Positions 1-9,446 of a stretch of 64,000 bases of DNA are shown piece by piece (within the stretch, counting starts at the first letter, position 1; the number at the start of each line of letters is the position of its first letter). The translations under genes and the position numbers were made by a program. This DNA is from an uncultured Cellvibrionales bacterium (GTDB lineage Bacteria; Pseudomonadota; Gammaproteobacteria; Pseudomonadales; Cellvibrionaceae): positions 1-64,000 of the forward strand of contig CAJWZU010000004.1 of NCBI GenBank assembly GCA_913050115.1. Reading direction: 5' to 3'. Below the pieces are notes generated by a model, which saw only the letters and a program-made list of their open reading frames with translations, searched no databases and had not been told where the DNA came from.

Positions 1-1694
1 GGGATGCGTCCGACCGGCAGGTCCACCCCCAGCTGTTCAACATTTGTCGCTACCTCGTCGAGGCCTAACTGCATCCCTAAACGCACGGCGGCCTGATTAT
101 ATGAGTGCGACAAAGCCTTGAACAAAGGGACTTTACCATGGCTAGCATGATCAAAATTCTGCGGCTGCCACAGACTACCATTGGGGCCCTGAACTTTCAC
201 TGGGCTGTCATCGACACTACTCGCTAGTGTTTTTCCCTGCTGTAATGCCGTCAAATACAGCGCCGGTTTAATTAACGAACCAACGCTGCGACGTGCATCT
301 AGGGCTCGATTAAAACCGGGGTAGCCGCGCTGTCTATCGCCCACCAGCGCCAGCACCTCACCACTGCCAACGGCCACGGTGACTACAGCGGCTTGCAGGC
401 TTTTTTGAGGCAGATTATGAACACCTTCGAGTTTAGTCAGCCGACGCTCAACGCTCTGTTCGGCTCGCTGCTGTGCTCGTAAGGAAAAACTGGTAAATAT
501 ACGCAGACCCGCACTCCTCAAGTCCTGTTCACGATAATCGTCCAGCAGCTGCCGTTTAACCAAATCGAGAAACGCCGGATAGTTGCGACGAGTTATTTTT
601 TTTGCGCTGACCACTCCCAGACTACTCGCCTGCGATGTCAGAAGATCTGACTCCGTGATTAAGCCGCTGTCGAACATTACTTGAAGTACCAGGTTACGAC
701 GGAGGCGAGAACGCTCTGGCTGGCGCCAAGGGTTGTAATATGACGCGCCTTTGACTAACCCTACTAGAAGAGCCACTTGAGCCGAATTAAGCTCACTAAC
801 AGTTTGATTAAAGTAATGCTCGGCAGCCAACCCAAAACCATGAATCCCGCGCGGACCGCTCTGTCCTAAATAGACTTCGTTAATATAGGTTTCGAGGATT
901 TCACGCTTCGAGTAATGCAACTCCAGCAACAATGACATTAGCGCCTCTTTTACCTTGCGGGTAAATCGCTGTTCATGAGTCAAATAAAAGTTTTTAACGA
1001 GCTGCTGGGTAATCGTACTGCCGCCTTGCACCACTGCGCCCGCCTTAATATTGGCCAGTGCCGCACGCGCAATTGAAGACGGCGACAAACCATAGTGGTC
1101 AAGAAAGCTGCCGTCTTCTATAACCATTAAGCTTTCACCCAATAATGGTGGAATGTCCTCTAACCGCACCAACAGACGGTCCTCTTTGAGCGCAGGGTAG
1201 ATTCCACCAATTTCAGCAGGTTCCAAGCGCAGTAGCGACAGCGGCTCGCCATTGGTTAGCGTAAGGGAGTCGACAGAACCGCGACGCAGTTGTAACTGCA
1301 AGCGCCGCGCTGGCTCTTCGCCGTCGGAAAACGTAAAACCACGGCTATGGATATGAAACAGCGAAGCATTGCGGCTAAATTGTCCGGGCCCCGACAGTCG
1401 CCTTACCGGCCGATAACCCAGCGCTTGAAGCTCTGCATTCAACTCATCAGGGCTCAAATGCAGGCCCTCATACAATTCCAGTGGCTGTGCATAAACTCGC
1501 GCTGGCAACGCCCACTTGCGCCCATCAAATTTACTCCGCAACTGCACATCAAGGATTAAGATCCACACGAGTAATGCCAGCACTGCTATAAATAGCGGCC
1601 AGCGCAACCAAAAGTACAGGAACCCCATAACAGTAGGTTTTTTTGCGGAAGATTTTTTCTTTTTACGGCGAGTGGCTTTCTTGCGGGGCGGCAT
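1..1694 (-). CDS. mrcB: Penicillin-binding protein 1B, bifunctional (3' end cut by window)
   Basis: Class A PBP that polymerises and cross-links peptidoglycan at the inner membrane. Read on the minus strand, the protein starts with a short basic cytoplasmic tail (MPPRKKATRRKKKK), then one membrane anchor (about residues 28-48), a UB2H-like region, and a GT51 transglycosylase domain with the EDSSFLDHYG and QGGSTITQQLVKN motifs. The transpeptidase domain begins after that and its active-site SLIK (SxxK) is present near position 320 of the window. The remaining C-terminal part lies beyond base 1. The ATG at 1694 is the first in frame and is followed directly by the typical poly-basic tail. It is divergent from the kinase gene at 1828. 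Family assignment is secure; PBP1B rather than 1A follows from the tail and UB2H-like segment. Confidence 0.93.
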   Translation of the reverse strand, partial: MPPRKKATRRKKKKSSAKKPTVMGFLYFWLRWPLFIAVLALLVWILILDVQLRSKFDGRKWALPARVYAQPLELYEGLHLSPDELNAELQALGYRPVRRLSGPGQFSRNASLFHIHSRGFTFSDGEEPARRLQLQLRRGSVDSLTLTNGEPLSLLRLEPAEIGGIYPALKEDRLLVRLEDIPPLLGESLMVIEDGSFLDHYGLSPSSIARAALANIKAGAVVQGGSTITQQLVKNFYLTHEQRFTRKVKEALMSLLLELHYSKREILETYINEVYLGQSGPRGIHGFGLAAEHYFNQTVSELNSAQVALLVGLVKGASYYNPWRQPERSRLRRNLVLQVMFDSGLITESDLLTSQASSLGVVSAKKITRRNYPAFLDLVKRQLLDDYREQDLRSAGLRIFTSFSLRAQQRAEQSVERRLTKLEGVHNLPQKSLQAAVVTVAVGSGEVLALVGDRQRGYPGFNRALDARRSVGSLIKPALYLTALQQGKTLASSVDDSPVKVQGPNGSLWQPQNFDHASHGKVPLFKALSHSYNQAAVRLGMQLGLDEVATNVEQLGVDLPVGRI

Positions 1695-1827
1695 ACAAAC
1701 TCAATTTATTGTCAGGATCTACAACTTTACTTAGCGGCCACTTTATCAGGCTCCAGAAAAACAGGATAATAGGGGCAATTTCATTATTGCCGCACTTACC
1801 TTGGCGGCCCATTAACAGGATACAGCA

Positions 1828-2826
1828 ATGACTTCATACAATCTCTATGGCGTAGGCGCCGCTCTCGTCGACACTGAAATTGAAGCCAGCGACCAAGATC
1901 TGGCCCAATGGCAAGTCGACAAAGGCTTAATGACACTTGTCGATGAGTCTCGTCAACAAGAACTGATGACATTAATGAGCAGTCACTTGGTAGCATCCAA
2001 ACGCGCCAGCGGAGGCTCTTGCGCCAATAGCATAATAGCTGCCAGCTACTTTGGTGCCAGCACGTTTTACTCCTGTAAAGTGGCTGATGATGACAATGGT
2101 CGCTTTTACCTTAACGATCTAAAAGCGGCCGGAGTCGACTACCCCTCCGAGCGCGAACTGCAGGCAGGCATCACCGGCAAGTGCTTGGTACTGATTACCC
2201 CCGACGCCGAGCGCAGCATGAATACTTTTCTCGGCATCAGTGAAACTGTTAGCTCAGCTGAATTGCACAGCGACGCTATCGCAGCCTCAGAATACGCCTA
2301 CCTAGAGGGCTATCTGGTTACCTCTGAGACCGGTCGTGCCGCCGCCATTGATTTACGCCAGCAGGCCGAGCAAGCCAATGTAAAAACCGCCATTAGCCTG
2401 TCCGACCCGGCCATGGTGCAGTTCTTTAAAGAGGGGCTAGAGGAGATGATCGGCGCCGGTGTCGACCTACTGTTTTGCAATAAAGACGAAGCGTTGGGCT
2501 TTACTGGCACCGATAATATCGAAGCGGCGGCCGAGGCGCTGAAGCAAACCGCCAAGACCTTTGCCATCACTCTCGGTGCAGAGGGTGCGCTGATTTTCGA
2601 CGGAGCAGATTTTTTTCAGACTGCGCCATACCCAGTGACGGCCATCGACAGCAATGGTGCTGGGGATATGTTTGCCGGCGCCTTTTTATTCGCCATTACT
2701 AATGGTTATAGCTTTCAGCAAGCAAGTGATTTGGCCAGTAAGGCATCGTCGGTGGTTGTTTCCCAATATGGCCCGCGTCTTAATCCTGAACAGCACGCCG
2801 ACATATTAAAAGAAGTCTTCGCATAA
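1828..2826 (+). CDS. PfkB-family carbohydrate/nucleoside kinase (adenosine kinase-like)
   Basis: A 332-residue ribokinase/PfkB-fold kinase that would phosphorylate a sugar or nucleoside with ATP in the cytoplasm. The N-terminal GGSCANSI glycine-rich substrate motif is at about residues 62-69. The C-terminal PfkB signature with the catalytic Asp and anion hole, NGAGDMFAGAF, is at about 276-286. The length and these motifs fit the adenosine kinase-like branch common in gammaproteobacteria, but the substrate cannot be read from sequence. It is a single gene, divergent from mrcB, and is followed by a good terminator. A small inverted repeat (GGCAAT/ATTGCC, 1774-1791) lies in its leader. Confidence 0.9.
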   Translation: MTSYNLYGVGAALVDTEIEASDQDLAQWQVDKGLMTLVDESRQQELMTLMSSHLVASKRASGGSCANSIIAASYFGASTFYSCKVADDDNGRFYLNDLKAAGVDYPSERELQAGITGKCLVLITPDAERSMNTFLGISETVSSAELHSDAIAASEYAYLEGYLVTSETGRAAAIDLRQQAEQANVKTAISLSDPAMVQFFKEGLEEMIGAGVDLLFCNKDEALGFTGTDNIEAAAEALKQTAKTFAITLGAEGALIFDGADFFQTAPYPVTAIDSNGAGDMFAGAFLFAITNGYSFQQASDLASKASSVVVSQYGPRLNPEQHADILKEVFA

Positions 2827-2841
2827 CAGCCTAGCACCGGA

Positions 2842-2877
2842 AAAGGCGAATCTTTATTAACAAGATCCGCCTTTTTT
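2842..2877 (+). terminator. Rho-independent terminator of the PfkB kinase gene
   Basis: A 12-bp imperfect stem, AAAGGCGAATCT pairing with AGATCCGCCTTT, ends in a T run. It starts 16 bases after the stop codon. Confidence 0.85.
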
Positions 2878-3216
2878 GGGTAAAGGTTAGCGCTTGTATG
2901 ACACTCACGCGCCAGCTACGTTCTACAGCAATCAACATTTCAAAATCCTTGATATAAGGTCGAGTTCAAAAATTCAAATAGTTTCATGGTGCTGCTTGTA
3001 AAATCCCAGCAGAGCATAAGCGCGACTCTATTTCCCTATAACACCACAAATAATCGCAACGGCTATGGTGGGGTAAACATCGTCCGACGCTATCAAATCT
3101 TGCAAAAACTGACCCGATCAATTGAGTGATTTTATAAAGAGTAACTCCGATCAATACGTTGCTGGACGTATTTCTACAGAACTCATAACGCAGCGGACTG
3201 ACTACTTAGGTCCACC
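2878..3216. other. Intergenic stretch between convergent genes, nothing recognised
   Basis: About 340 bases between the terminator of the PfkB kinase and the stop codon of polB. I see no reading frame with a ribosome site, no tRNA and no clear hairpin with a T run for the minus-strand polB transcript. Confidence 0.5.
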
Positions 3217-5574
3217 TTAAAACAAGCCTATCTGCTTATCGACAACCTCGGCAAAGGAGGTGCCAACAAACTGCAAAATACTGTCGGCCACCGGTGCCAG
3301 CTGGCGTTCAATATAACGAGGGTAATCGATTGGGCTAGTGAGTGCTTGTATCGGTTCCGGCCCGTTCAGCGTAAAAGCATACTCGATCCAGTCACCACGG
3401 CGTACATCTGCCCGACACTCTAACACCCACTTTTTAGCCGCGATTACCTGCGGCGGTATATTTCGTTTGTATTCATGCAGCTGCCGCCGAAGACGCTTGC
3501 GATAGACCAACTGCTCGTCACATCCGCCCGCTTGCAAAAGGTTGACGCTGGCACGAATAAACTCTTCGAAGGGCTCCCCTGCAAATATGCGCCGATAGAG
3601 CTCGCGCTGAAAGTCCTTAGCCAAGTCGGTCCAGTCCGTACGCACTGTTTCCAATCCTTTAAACACCATCTCCATCTCACCATTTTTAACAATGGTTCCG
3701 GCATAGCGTTTTTTACTACCCTCCGCTGAACCGCGAATAGTGGGCATTAAAAACTGGCGATAAAGGGTTTCAAATTCCAATTCCAGTTCAGACTCCACCC
3801 CAAAGCGCCTTTGAATATCATTGTTCCAACGCTTATTGAGCGATATGGCCAGCTCGGCACCTATGGCCATGGCCTCATCAATGGTGCAGTCACGGTTGAG
3901 CCAGACAAAAACGGAGTCAGTATCACCATAAATCACCTGCAGACTGCGTTCTTCAATCCAGCGCTTGGTCGTCTGCAGTATTTCATGACCGCGCAAGGTA
4001 ATTGAACTGGCTACGCGTGGATCGTAAAAACGGCATACAGGCGACCCGAGCACACCGTAAAATGAATTCATGAGAATTTTAATGGCTTGCGACAATGGCT
4101 TGTTGTGCTCTTTCTTAGCTTTATCACGCTCCGACCAAAGTTCGGTGATAATCTGCGGAAGTAAATGCCCTTGCTTAGAAAAGTATGCGCCATTAAAACC
4201 CTGTACCACTTTAGAGCCACTGAGCTTTTTATCCTCAGCCATCCAAAAAGCAGCCGGATCAATTTTAAAAGTACGGATAATACTCGGGTATAGACTCTTG
4301 AAATCAAGTACCAACACATTGTCATAAAGACCGGGCGCAGAGTCCATTACATAGCCGCCAGGACTAACAATATCGGACTGTAAATCGCCGAGAGTCGGCG
4401 CCACATAACCAGCGCGATGCAGTTTAGGCAAATAGGCATAATCAAAAGACGCCGCCGAGCCGCCAACGCGATCGAGCTTCATGCCCGTAATCTGACTGCG
4501 TTCAATGGCAAAGTCGAGCAAATCTGTAATAGCAAATATATCCCATACCAACTTGCAGTCTTGTAAATTATAACGAGCCAACTGCAGTTTATCGCTATCA
4601 AATAACTGTGATATTTTCTCGCCCCGTCCAGAGTCCGATAATAACTTTTTATCAGCCAACAATTCATTGGCAACAAACTGCAAAGTAAAACTCGGAAAAT
4701 TATAAAAGGCCGTTTTAAGTAGCTCTATACCATCGAGTACTACCCGGCCAGCCAATGTCATAAAGCGAAAGTCACTGCCTATATCTTGGCGCCAATATGG
4801 CGTTTGAGCATTGCGGCCCAGAGTAAATTTTAACTTAAGGCGTTGGCATATTTGCTCGAGTACCCACAGATCGAACTGCACAATATTCCAGCCGATTATA
4901 ATGTCGGGGTCAAAATCTTGTAGCCATGCCAAAAATCTCTGCATACAGATACGCTCGGTGGCGCAATAATGCAGGTTAAAGTTCTCTGATATTGAAGCTC
5001 CCGCCCCCACCATAAATACAATCTTTTCGCTCTCACTCCAAACACCTATAGAAAATAGCCTGCGCGCATCGAGTGAGGTTTCAATATCAAGCGATATCAC
5101 CTTTAACGTAGGCTTGTAGCGACTTGGGGCGATCTTAGGATTTTCTAATGCGCCGGTTGATGACCTCTCAGTAGGTGTCACCTCGATACCGGCAAAAATA
5201 GAGCGTTCCATCAGCAGTCGTTCCGGCGGGCGTATATCAGATTCCCAACAGCTCAAGTCCTGCCCCTGCAGCAACTGCTTAGCCTGTAATAGACGTTTGT
5301 GACTGCGAAAATAGAGTGCATTAACGGCCAAATTGCGCGGTGTTTTCAAATTGACTTCAGCCCAGCGCAAATCATTTACGTTATAACTCTGTTGCTGTAA
5401 CAGTGCGATTATTTTGTCGCACTCGCGCCGCAGCACAAAAAAGACCGACTCACGCGCCAGTAACTGAATTTCCTGCGGGCCTTGGTCTGTAGCCAGCCAT
5501 AGGTCGACGCGGACACCTTGAGAGGTGTCGCGCCAGTGGCGAGTAAGAATGAAAGCTGGGAAAGAATCAGACAT
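3217..5574 (-). CDS. polB: DNA polymerase II (family B)
   Basis: Family B DNA polymerase with 3'-5' proofreading, SOS-linked and used in replication restart and lesion bypass in E. coli. At 785 residues it matches Pol II length. Exonuclease motif I (LDIETS, about residue 163) and motif II (GWNIVQFDLWVL) are intact. The polymerase motifs follow in order: A (DFKSLYPSII, about 420), B (KILMNSFYGVLG, about 490) and C (YGDTDS, about 547). All catalytic Asp residues are present, so it should be active. It stands alone, convergent with the PfkB kinase; I saw no convincing LexA box in the short upstream region. Confidence 0.96.
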   Translation of the reverse strand: MSDSFPAFILTRHWRDTSQGVRVDLWLATDQGPQEIQLLARESVFFVLRRECDKIIALLQQQSYNVNDLRWAEVNLKTPRNLAVNALYFRSHKRLLQAKQLLQGQDLSCWESDIRPPERLLMERSIFAGIEVTPTERSSTGALENPKIAPSRYKPTLKVISLDIETSLDARRLFSIGVWSESEKIVFMVGAGASISENFNLHYCATERICMQRFLAWLQDFDPDIIIGWNIVQFDLWVLEQICQRLKLKFTLGRNAQTPYWRQDIGSDFRFMTLAGRVVLDGIELLKTAFYNFPSFTLQFVANELLADKKLLSDSGRGEKISQLFDSDKLQLARYNLQDCKLVWDIFAITDLLDFAIERSQITGMKLDRVGGSAASFDYAYLPKLHRAGYVAPTLGDLQSDIVSPGGYVMDSAPGLYDNVLVLDFKSLYPSIIRTFKIDPAAFWMAEDKKLSGSKVVQGFNGAYFSKQGHLLPQIITELWSERDKAKKEHNKPLSQAIKILMNSFYGVLGSPVCRFYDPRVASSITLRGHEILQTTKRWIEERSLQVIYGDTDSVFVWLNRDCTIDEAMAIGAELAISLNKRWNNDIQRRFGVESELELEFETLYRQFLMPTIRGSAEGSKKRYAGTIVKNGEMEMVFKGLETVRTDWTDLAKDFQRELYRRIFAGEPFEEFIRASVNLLQAGGCDEQLVYRKRLRRQLHEYKRNIPPQVIAAKKWVLECRADVRRGDWIEYAFTLNGPEPIQALTSPIDYPRYIERQLAPVADSILQFVGTSFAEVVDKQIGLF

Positions 5575-5643
5575 AAAACATAAGGCCCTGCCTGTATTGG
5601 CAAAAAAAAGACCTATCTAACAAATCCAAAGGAAGTATTTTTC

Positions 5644-5853
5644 GTGGAAGCACCAATAATAGCCGCCCTAAGCGAGGAGATACTGCGCGCAAGACGGGGT
5701 GAATGGCGCCAAGGAAGGCCTGCAAGTAGCTATTTTAAGTGCAAAAAAACTCACTATCGCGACAAAAGTGCATTTTTAACCTTGGTCGAGCAAGCTGCGC
5801 AAATCAATGATTGCCGCATTAGCACGCGAGATGTAAGAAGCCATCACCAGTGA
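5644..5853 (+). CDS. Possible small protein of 69 residues, unrecognised
   Basis: I do not recognise this protein. It has a GTG start preceded at 8 bases by AAGGAAG, a strong Shine-Dalgarno sequence. The first 45 residues are plausible for a helical, basic soluble protein (RARRGEWRQGRPASSYFKC). The last 26 codons overlap, antisense, the 3' end of the DUF2333 gene, which argues against it. It lies between two minus-strand genes. It could equally be a chance frame. Confidence 0.3.
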   Translation: MEAPIIAALSEEILRARRGEWRQGRPASSYFKCKKTHYRDKSAFLTLVEQAAQINDCRISTRDVRSHHQ

Positions 5854-6825
5854 ATGGTTAGCTAATAGACCAAACCCTGAGCCATTCAAAATCATCGGGC
5901 TGTAAACGGTTTGCTGTGAAGCTTCCAGTTCACGAATAATCTGACTCAGGCTAACACGAGCGTTTTTCTTTTGTAATACGGCGGCAAAATCTACCTCTAC
6001 CGCTCGCAAAAAATGCGCTAGCGCCCAAGCGGCACCGCGGGCTTCATAAAACACATTATCTATTTCGGTCCATGGTGTTTTTACCAACATCTCGCCCGGC
6101 GCAGGGGTGGCCTGTAAAGCATCAGATTCACCCGCCAGATCTGTATTCAGGCGGCGTTGACCGACACTGGCACTAAGCCGCTGCGACAGGTTGCCAAGTC
6201 GAGTTTCAACGGTTCGCAGCCAGTAATTCAGGTTGTCGGCACGAGCATAGAACTGCGCATCGACATTTTGATTGGAGACCAAACGGACTAGATAGCGATC
6301 TAAAAACAGAATACCATCGCGATATTCAGACTCAGAGGAAGGCATGGCCCAGCTATCGCTGTTAAAATTAAAGCGCGATTCCGACTTGGCCAAATCAGTG
6401 TCTTCGAGCGATTGAGACTGCGAGCGACTAAACGACTCACGCATCGCTTTGCTCATATCGCGCAATTGAATCAGCACGCCGTATTCCCAGCTCGGCATAT
6501 TATCAAGCCAGATACCCGGTGGACTAATATCATTGGATATAAGACCGCCAGGTTTATCCAGTAAAGACTCCGCAACCTGAATGATGGTTGACGTGGTAAC
6601 CGCCCCAGTTACAGACTGCTGCTGGCTATTCAACTTTAAGGCCGCATTAGCTGTCACTGAAAATGATTGTGGCACCAAACTCCAGTAAATACCGATGGCC
6701 ATCATCAATAACAGGTAAAGCGCTAGAACAATGGCTGCAATTTTAAGCCAGCCACTCTCTAGAACTAAGTCCGCACGATAATCTCGAAATTTAAGACGCC
6801 ATTGAGTTATAAACGAAGCTGCCAT
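5776..6825 (-). CDS. DUF2333 family inner-membrane protein
   Basis: A 349-residue protein of the DUF2333 family, known mainly from marine and pseudomonad gammaproteobacteria; function unknown. One transmembrane helix lies near the N-terminus (about residues 29-49, AAIVLALYLLLMMAIGIYW). The rest is a predicted periplasmic helical domain with conserved Trp-rich segments (DNMPSWEYG, ARADNLNYWLRTVE) and an alpha-helical C-terminus. Monocistronic in appearance. The start at 6825 precedes the short cytoplasmic tail expected for the family. Confidence 0.8.
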   Translation of the reverse strand: MAASFITQWRLKFRDYRADLVLESGWLKIAAIVLALYLLLMMAIGIYWSLVPQSFSVTANAALKLNSQQQSVTGAVTTSTIIQVAESLLDKPGGLISNDISPPGIWLDNMPSWEYGVLIQLRDMSKAMRESFSRSQSQSLEDTDLAKSESRFNFNSDSWAMPSSESEYRDGILFLDRYLVRLVSNQNVDAQFYARADNLNYWLRTVETRLGNLSQRLSASVGQRRLNTDLAGESDALQATPAPGEMLVKTPWTEIDNVFYEARGAAWALAHFLRAVEVDFAAVLQKKNARVSLSQIIRELEASQQTVYSPMILNGSGFGLLANHSLVMASYISRANAAIIDLRSLLDQG

Positions 6826-7024
6826 GGGATATCACTTATCGCTAGTAGAAAATAGAATGAATTTTTGGAAGTGGAGTCTGCCAGACTTAGCCGAACTAAA
6901 GCTAGCGAAAGCGACTCTCGATCGACCTAAATTTTCTCAAACACATGTATCACAACGCCCTTCTCAAATTTTAATAGGTTATTAACACGCTAATAAAGAT
7001 GCTGTGTTGGGGTATTACTTATTG

Positions 7025-7477
7025 CTAATGATCGTGTGTATGAGACTTTAAAGTTGAGTCGGCTAAAGATTGGAGCTCCAATGTTACTGGCAGGCGTTCG
7101 CCATTAATAAATATCAAGACTAGACATCTATCTTTAGCATTAAGGCGTTTATCCATACCATACAACATGATGTGATGACCTCCGGCGGTAAATACAACTG
7201 TCTCAAAAGCACCAATGTCGAGTTTATCCAACTTGCGCATCCGCATCATGCCATCGGTCATAATCTGTGTATGCATTTCTGCCCGCTGGGCAAAATTGCT
7301 TTCGACTGCAATCAGTTGACGCCCTTCGAGACCACTATTATGCAATTGCAAATACGCCACGGTGTTATTTTGACCGGGAATGAGCTCACGCAACCCAGCA
7401 TTTGTTACTTGAATATCTGCTGTAACAACTGCGGAAGTCATTAACAACGCCAAAAGCACGCATACACGGGCCATCAT
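7025..7477 (-). CDS. PCu(A)C-type periplasmic copper chaperone
   Basis: A periplasmic Cu(I)-binding protein of 150 residues, of the family that delivers copper to the CuA/CuB sites of cytochrome oxidase or handles periplasmic copper. A signal peptide occupies residues 1-20 (cut after VVTA). The family copper motif H-x(n)-M...H-x-M is complete: EMHTQIM and MMRM near the middle and HHIMLYGM about 25 residues later. The C-terminus ends in HTHDH, a possible extra metal ligand cluster. The ATG overlaps the stop of the LapD-like gene by 4 bases, so the two are translationally coupled. Confidence 0.85.
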   Translation of the reverse strand: MMARVCVLLALLMTSAVVTADIQVTNAGLRELIPGQNNTVAYLQLHNSGLEGRQLIAVESNFAQRAEMHTQIMTDGMMRMRKLDKLDIGAFETVVFTAGGHHIMLYGMDKRLNAKDRCLVLIFINGERLPVTLELQSLADSTLKSHTHDH

Positions 7478-9441
7478 TTCGGCAACGCCTGATCTGGCCT
7501 CGCTAAGAAATAGCCTTGTCCACCATCAAGCCCAAGTGCCTGTAATTGCTGCCACTGCGCCGCCGTTTCAACACCATCGGCGAGAATTTTGATATCGCAA
7601 CTGTGAGCGATTTGCACTAGCGATCTAACAAAAAACTGATTATCCGCATCGCTATTAATACGCTGGATAAAACTTCGGTCGACTTTCATGTGGGAGAGCG
7701 GCAAGCTCTGCAAGTAGTTGAAAGCCTTGCCGGCCACACCAAAGTGATCGAGTGACAGTGCTGCGCCCCGCTCGCGTAATAACAACGCCAAACTGCGCAC
7801 AGCCTCTTCATCGATTGACACAGCTTTTTCAGGCAGCTCAAAAATGAGTTGTGCTGCAAATTTAGGATCGAGTAATAAAAAGTTATCCAGCCAAAGGCAA
7901 AAGTCGCTGTTAACAATTGAGCGGGGGGATAAATTAACGCATAAGGTCGGCCGGCTCTGCGGTTGGCTCGCAAGCTTACTCTGTAGCAATTCCAACACTA
8001 AGCGATCGACCTTAACCGATAGGTCAAAGCGCTCAACCATCGGCCAAAACTCCGCCGCATTAATTAACAAGCCTTTATCGCTAATACGGCACAGCACCTC
8101 AGTCATTAGAATGCGTTTACTATCGGTGTCCGCGGAATACACCGGCTGAAAATGCAATTTCATGGCACGTTCATCAATCAGCCGCTGCAACAAAGCCTTC
8201 CATTCACCCGCTGGTCGACTCTCAGCTTGATCTTCGCTATAAACTTCCCAGCCATTGCGACTTTTAGTTTGCGATGTGCGCAGCGCCATATCGGCCTGAC
8301 TGAGGAGTTTGTTACCCAGCTGCACACTGGCAGAGTGAGCCATTCCGATGTGTACATGCGCATCGTTAGCAACCGAGAACCACGGCAAAGCTGCCAGAGC
8401 CGTGTAAAGAGAAGCCGCTACATTGTGCGTTTCATTGGCATCCATTATCGGTACAAACAAACAAAAATCTGTGCCACCACGACGCGACAAAAGGGCGCCA
8501 TCGCGCCCGTCGAGCTGTTGGCGCAAAACATTCGCTACGTCACAAAGGCATTTATCACCCGCTTCTCGGCCTATCGAGTCATTTAACGATTGCATATTGG
8601 ACAGTTGAATAAGGGCTAAAACGCCACTACCGCCACCCAATTCTGAATGCAAAAAAGCCTCGAAGCGAGCATCAAAGTCACGGCGATTAGACAGATCGGT
8701 GACAGGATCTAGGTGAGACTTACGGTGTAAACTTTCGCTCAACGCTACCTGTTCTTGAAACATCGCCTGAATTTTTTGTACCATGCGGTTCATGGCGACG
8801 ACCATACGCCTGAACTCTGGTGTGCGCGGCAGCTGATCTTGAACATGAAACTCACGCCGACAAATTGCTTCAGCCTGCCGTTCTACCATTGTGAGTGGCG
8901 CCAATAAAAAACGCAGGCCAAATGCAGCAAGTAAATAACAGATGCACACGGCGATGCCGAACAACAACAACTGAGTTTTCAAAATTTGCCAAAGGCTGGT
9001 GTAGGCGTAAGCAGGATGAGCCACTAATTCGATTCGCCCCAAACGCTGCCAACCAGACATCACTTCAGCACGGCCAATCACAGGGTCAAAGTCAATTAAC
9101 TCAACAAACCACAGCGGCACCAGGCTTGCACTCAGCGAGCGCATGCGCTCTGTTAGCACCTCATCGTAGACATCGAAATAACTAATGCGCTTATAAAAAC
9201 CACTGTCGTTGAGCAGGTTAAAGGTTGTTTCAATGCTGGCTAGATCGTCGCCTCCAGTGGATAGCTGCAAACCGAGTGAGGTGGTGGCATCTTGCACCTG
9301 AACCTCCATTTGGCTTTGAAAAAAATCGCGGGCGTTGTAAATACTATTGATTAGGCTGACCGTTAACACAAAGGCCACCAAAGCCATCATAGCTAAGAAT
9401 AATTGTCGACGCAGACTCACTCTAACCTTCCTTTTAATCAA
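7474..9441 (-). CDS. lapD: LapD-like c-di-GMP receptor with degenerate GGDEF and EAL domains
   Basis: An inner-membrane signalling protein of 655 residues with the LapD plan: TM1 (about 14-34), a periplasmic LapD/MoxY-type domain (35-150), TM2 (about 154-176), HAMP, GGDEF and EAL. Both enzymatic domains look inactive. The GGDEF signature reads RRGGTDF. The EAL motif reads TEVL. The paired Asp motif DDFG reads DHFG, and AEGVE reads ADGVE. LapD of Pseudomonas fluorescens is likewise degenerate; it binds c-di-GMP with the EAL domain and sequesters the periplasmic protease LapG, thereby keeping a large adhesin on the surface. No lapG or adhesin gene is next to it. Coupled to the PCu(A)C gene downstream and 5 bases after the putative lipoprotein gene. 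Confidence 0.82.
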   Translation of the reverse strand: MIKRKVRVSLRRQLFLAMMALVAFVLTVSLINSIYNARDFFQSQMEVQVQDATTSLGLQLSTGGDDLASIETTFNLLNDSGFYKRISYFDVYDEVLTERMRSLSASLVPLWFVELIDFDPVIGRAEVMSGWQRLGRIELVAHPAYAYTSLWQILKTQLLLFGIAVCICYLLAAFGLRFLLAPLTMVERQAEAICRREFHVQDQLPRTPEFRRMVVAMNRMVQKIQAMFQEQVALSESLHRKSHLDPVTDLSNRRDFDARFEAFLHSELGGGSGVLALIQLSNMQSLNDSIGREAGDKCLCDVANVLRQQLDGRDGALLSRRGGTDFCLFVPIMDANETHNVAASLYTALAALPWFSVANDAHVHIGMAHSASVQLGNKLLSQADMALRTSQTKSRNGWEVYSEDQAESRPAGEWKALLQRLIDERAMKLHFQPVYSADTDSKRILMTEVLCRISDKGLLINAAEFWPMVERFDLSVKVDRLVLELLQSKLASQPQSRPTLCVNLSPRSIVNSDFCLWLDNFLLLDPKFAAQLIFELPEKAVSIDEEAVRSLALLLRERGAALSLDHFGVAGKAFNYLQSLPLSHMKVDRSFIQRINSDADNQFFVRSLVQIAHSCDIKILADGVETAAQWQQLQALGLDGGQGYFLARPDQALPK

Positions 9442-9446
9442 TCAAT

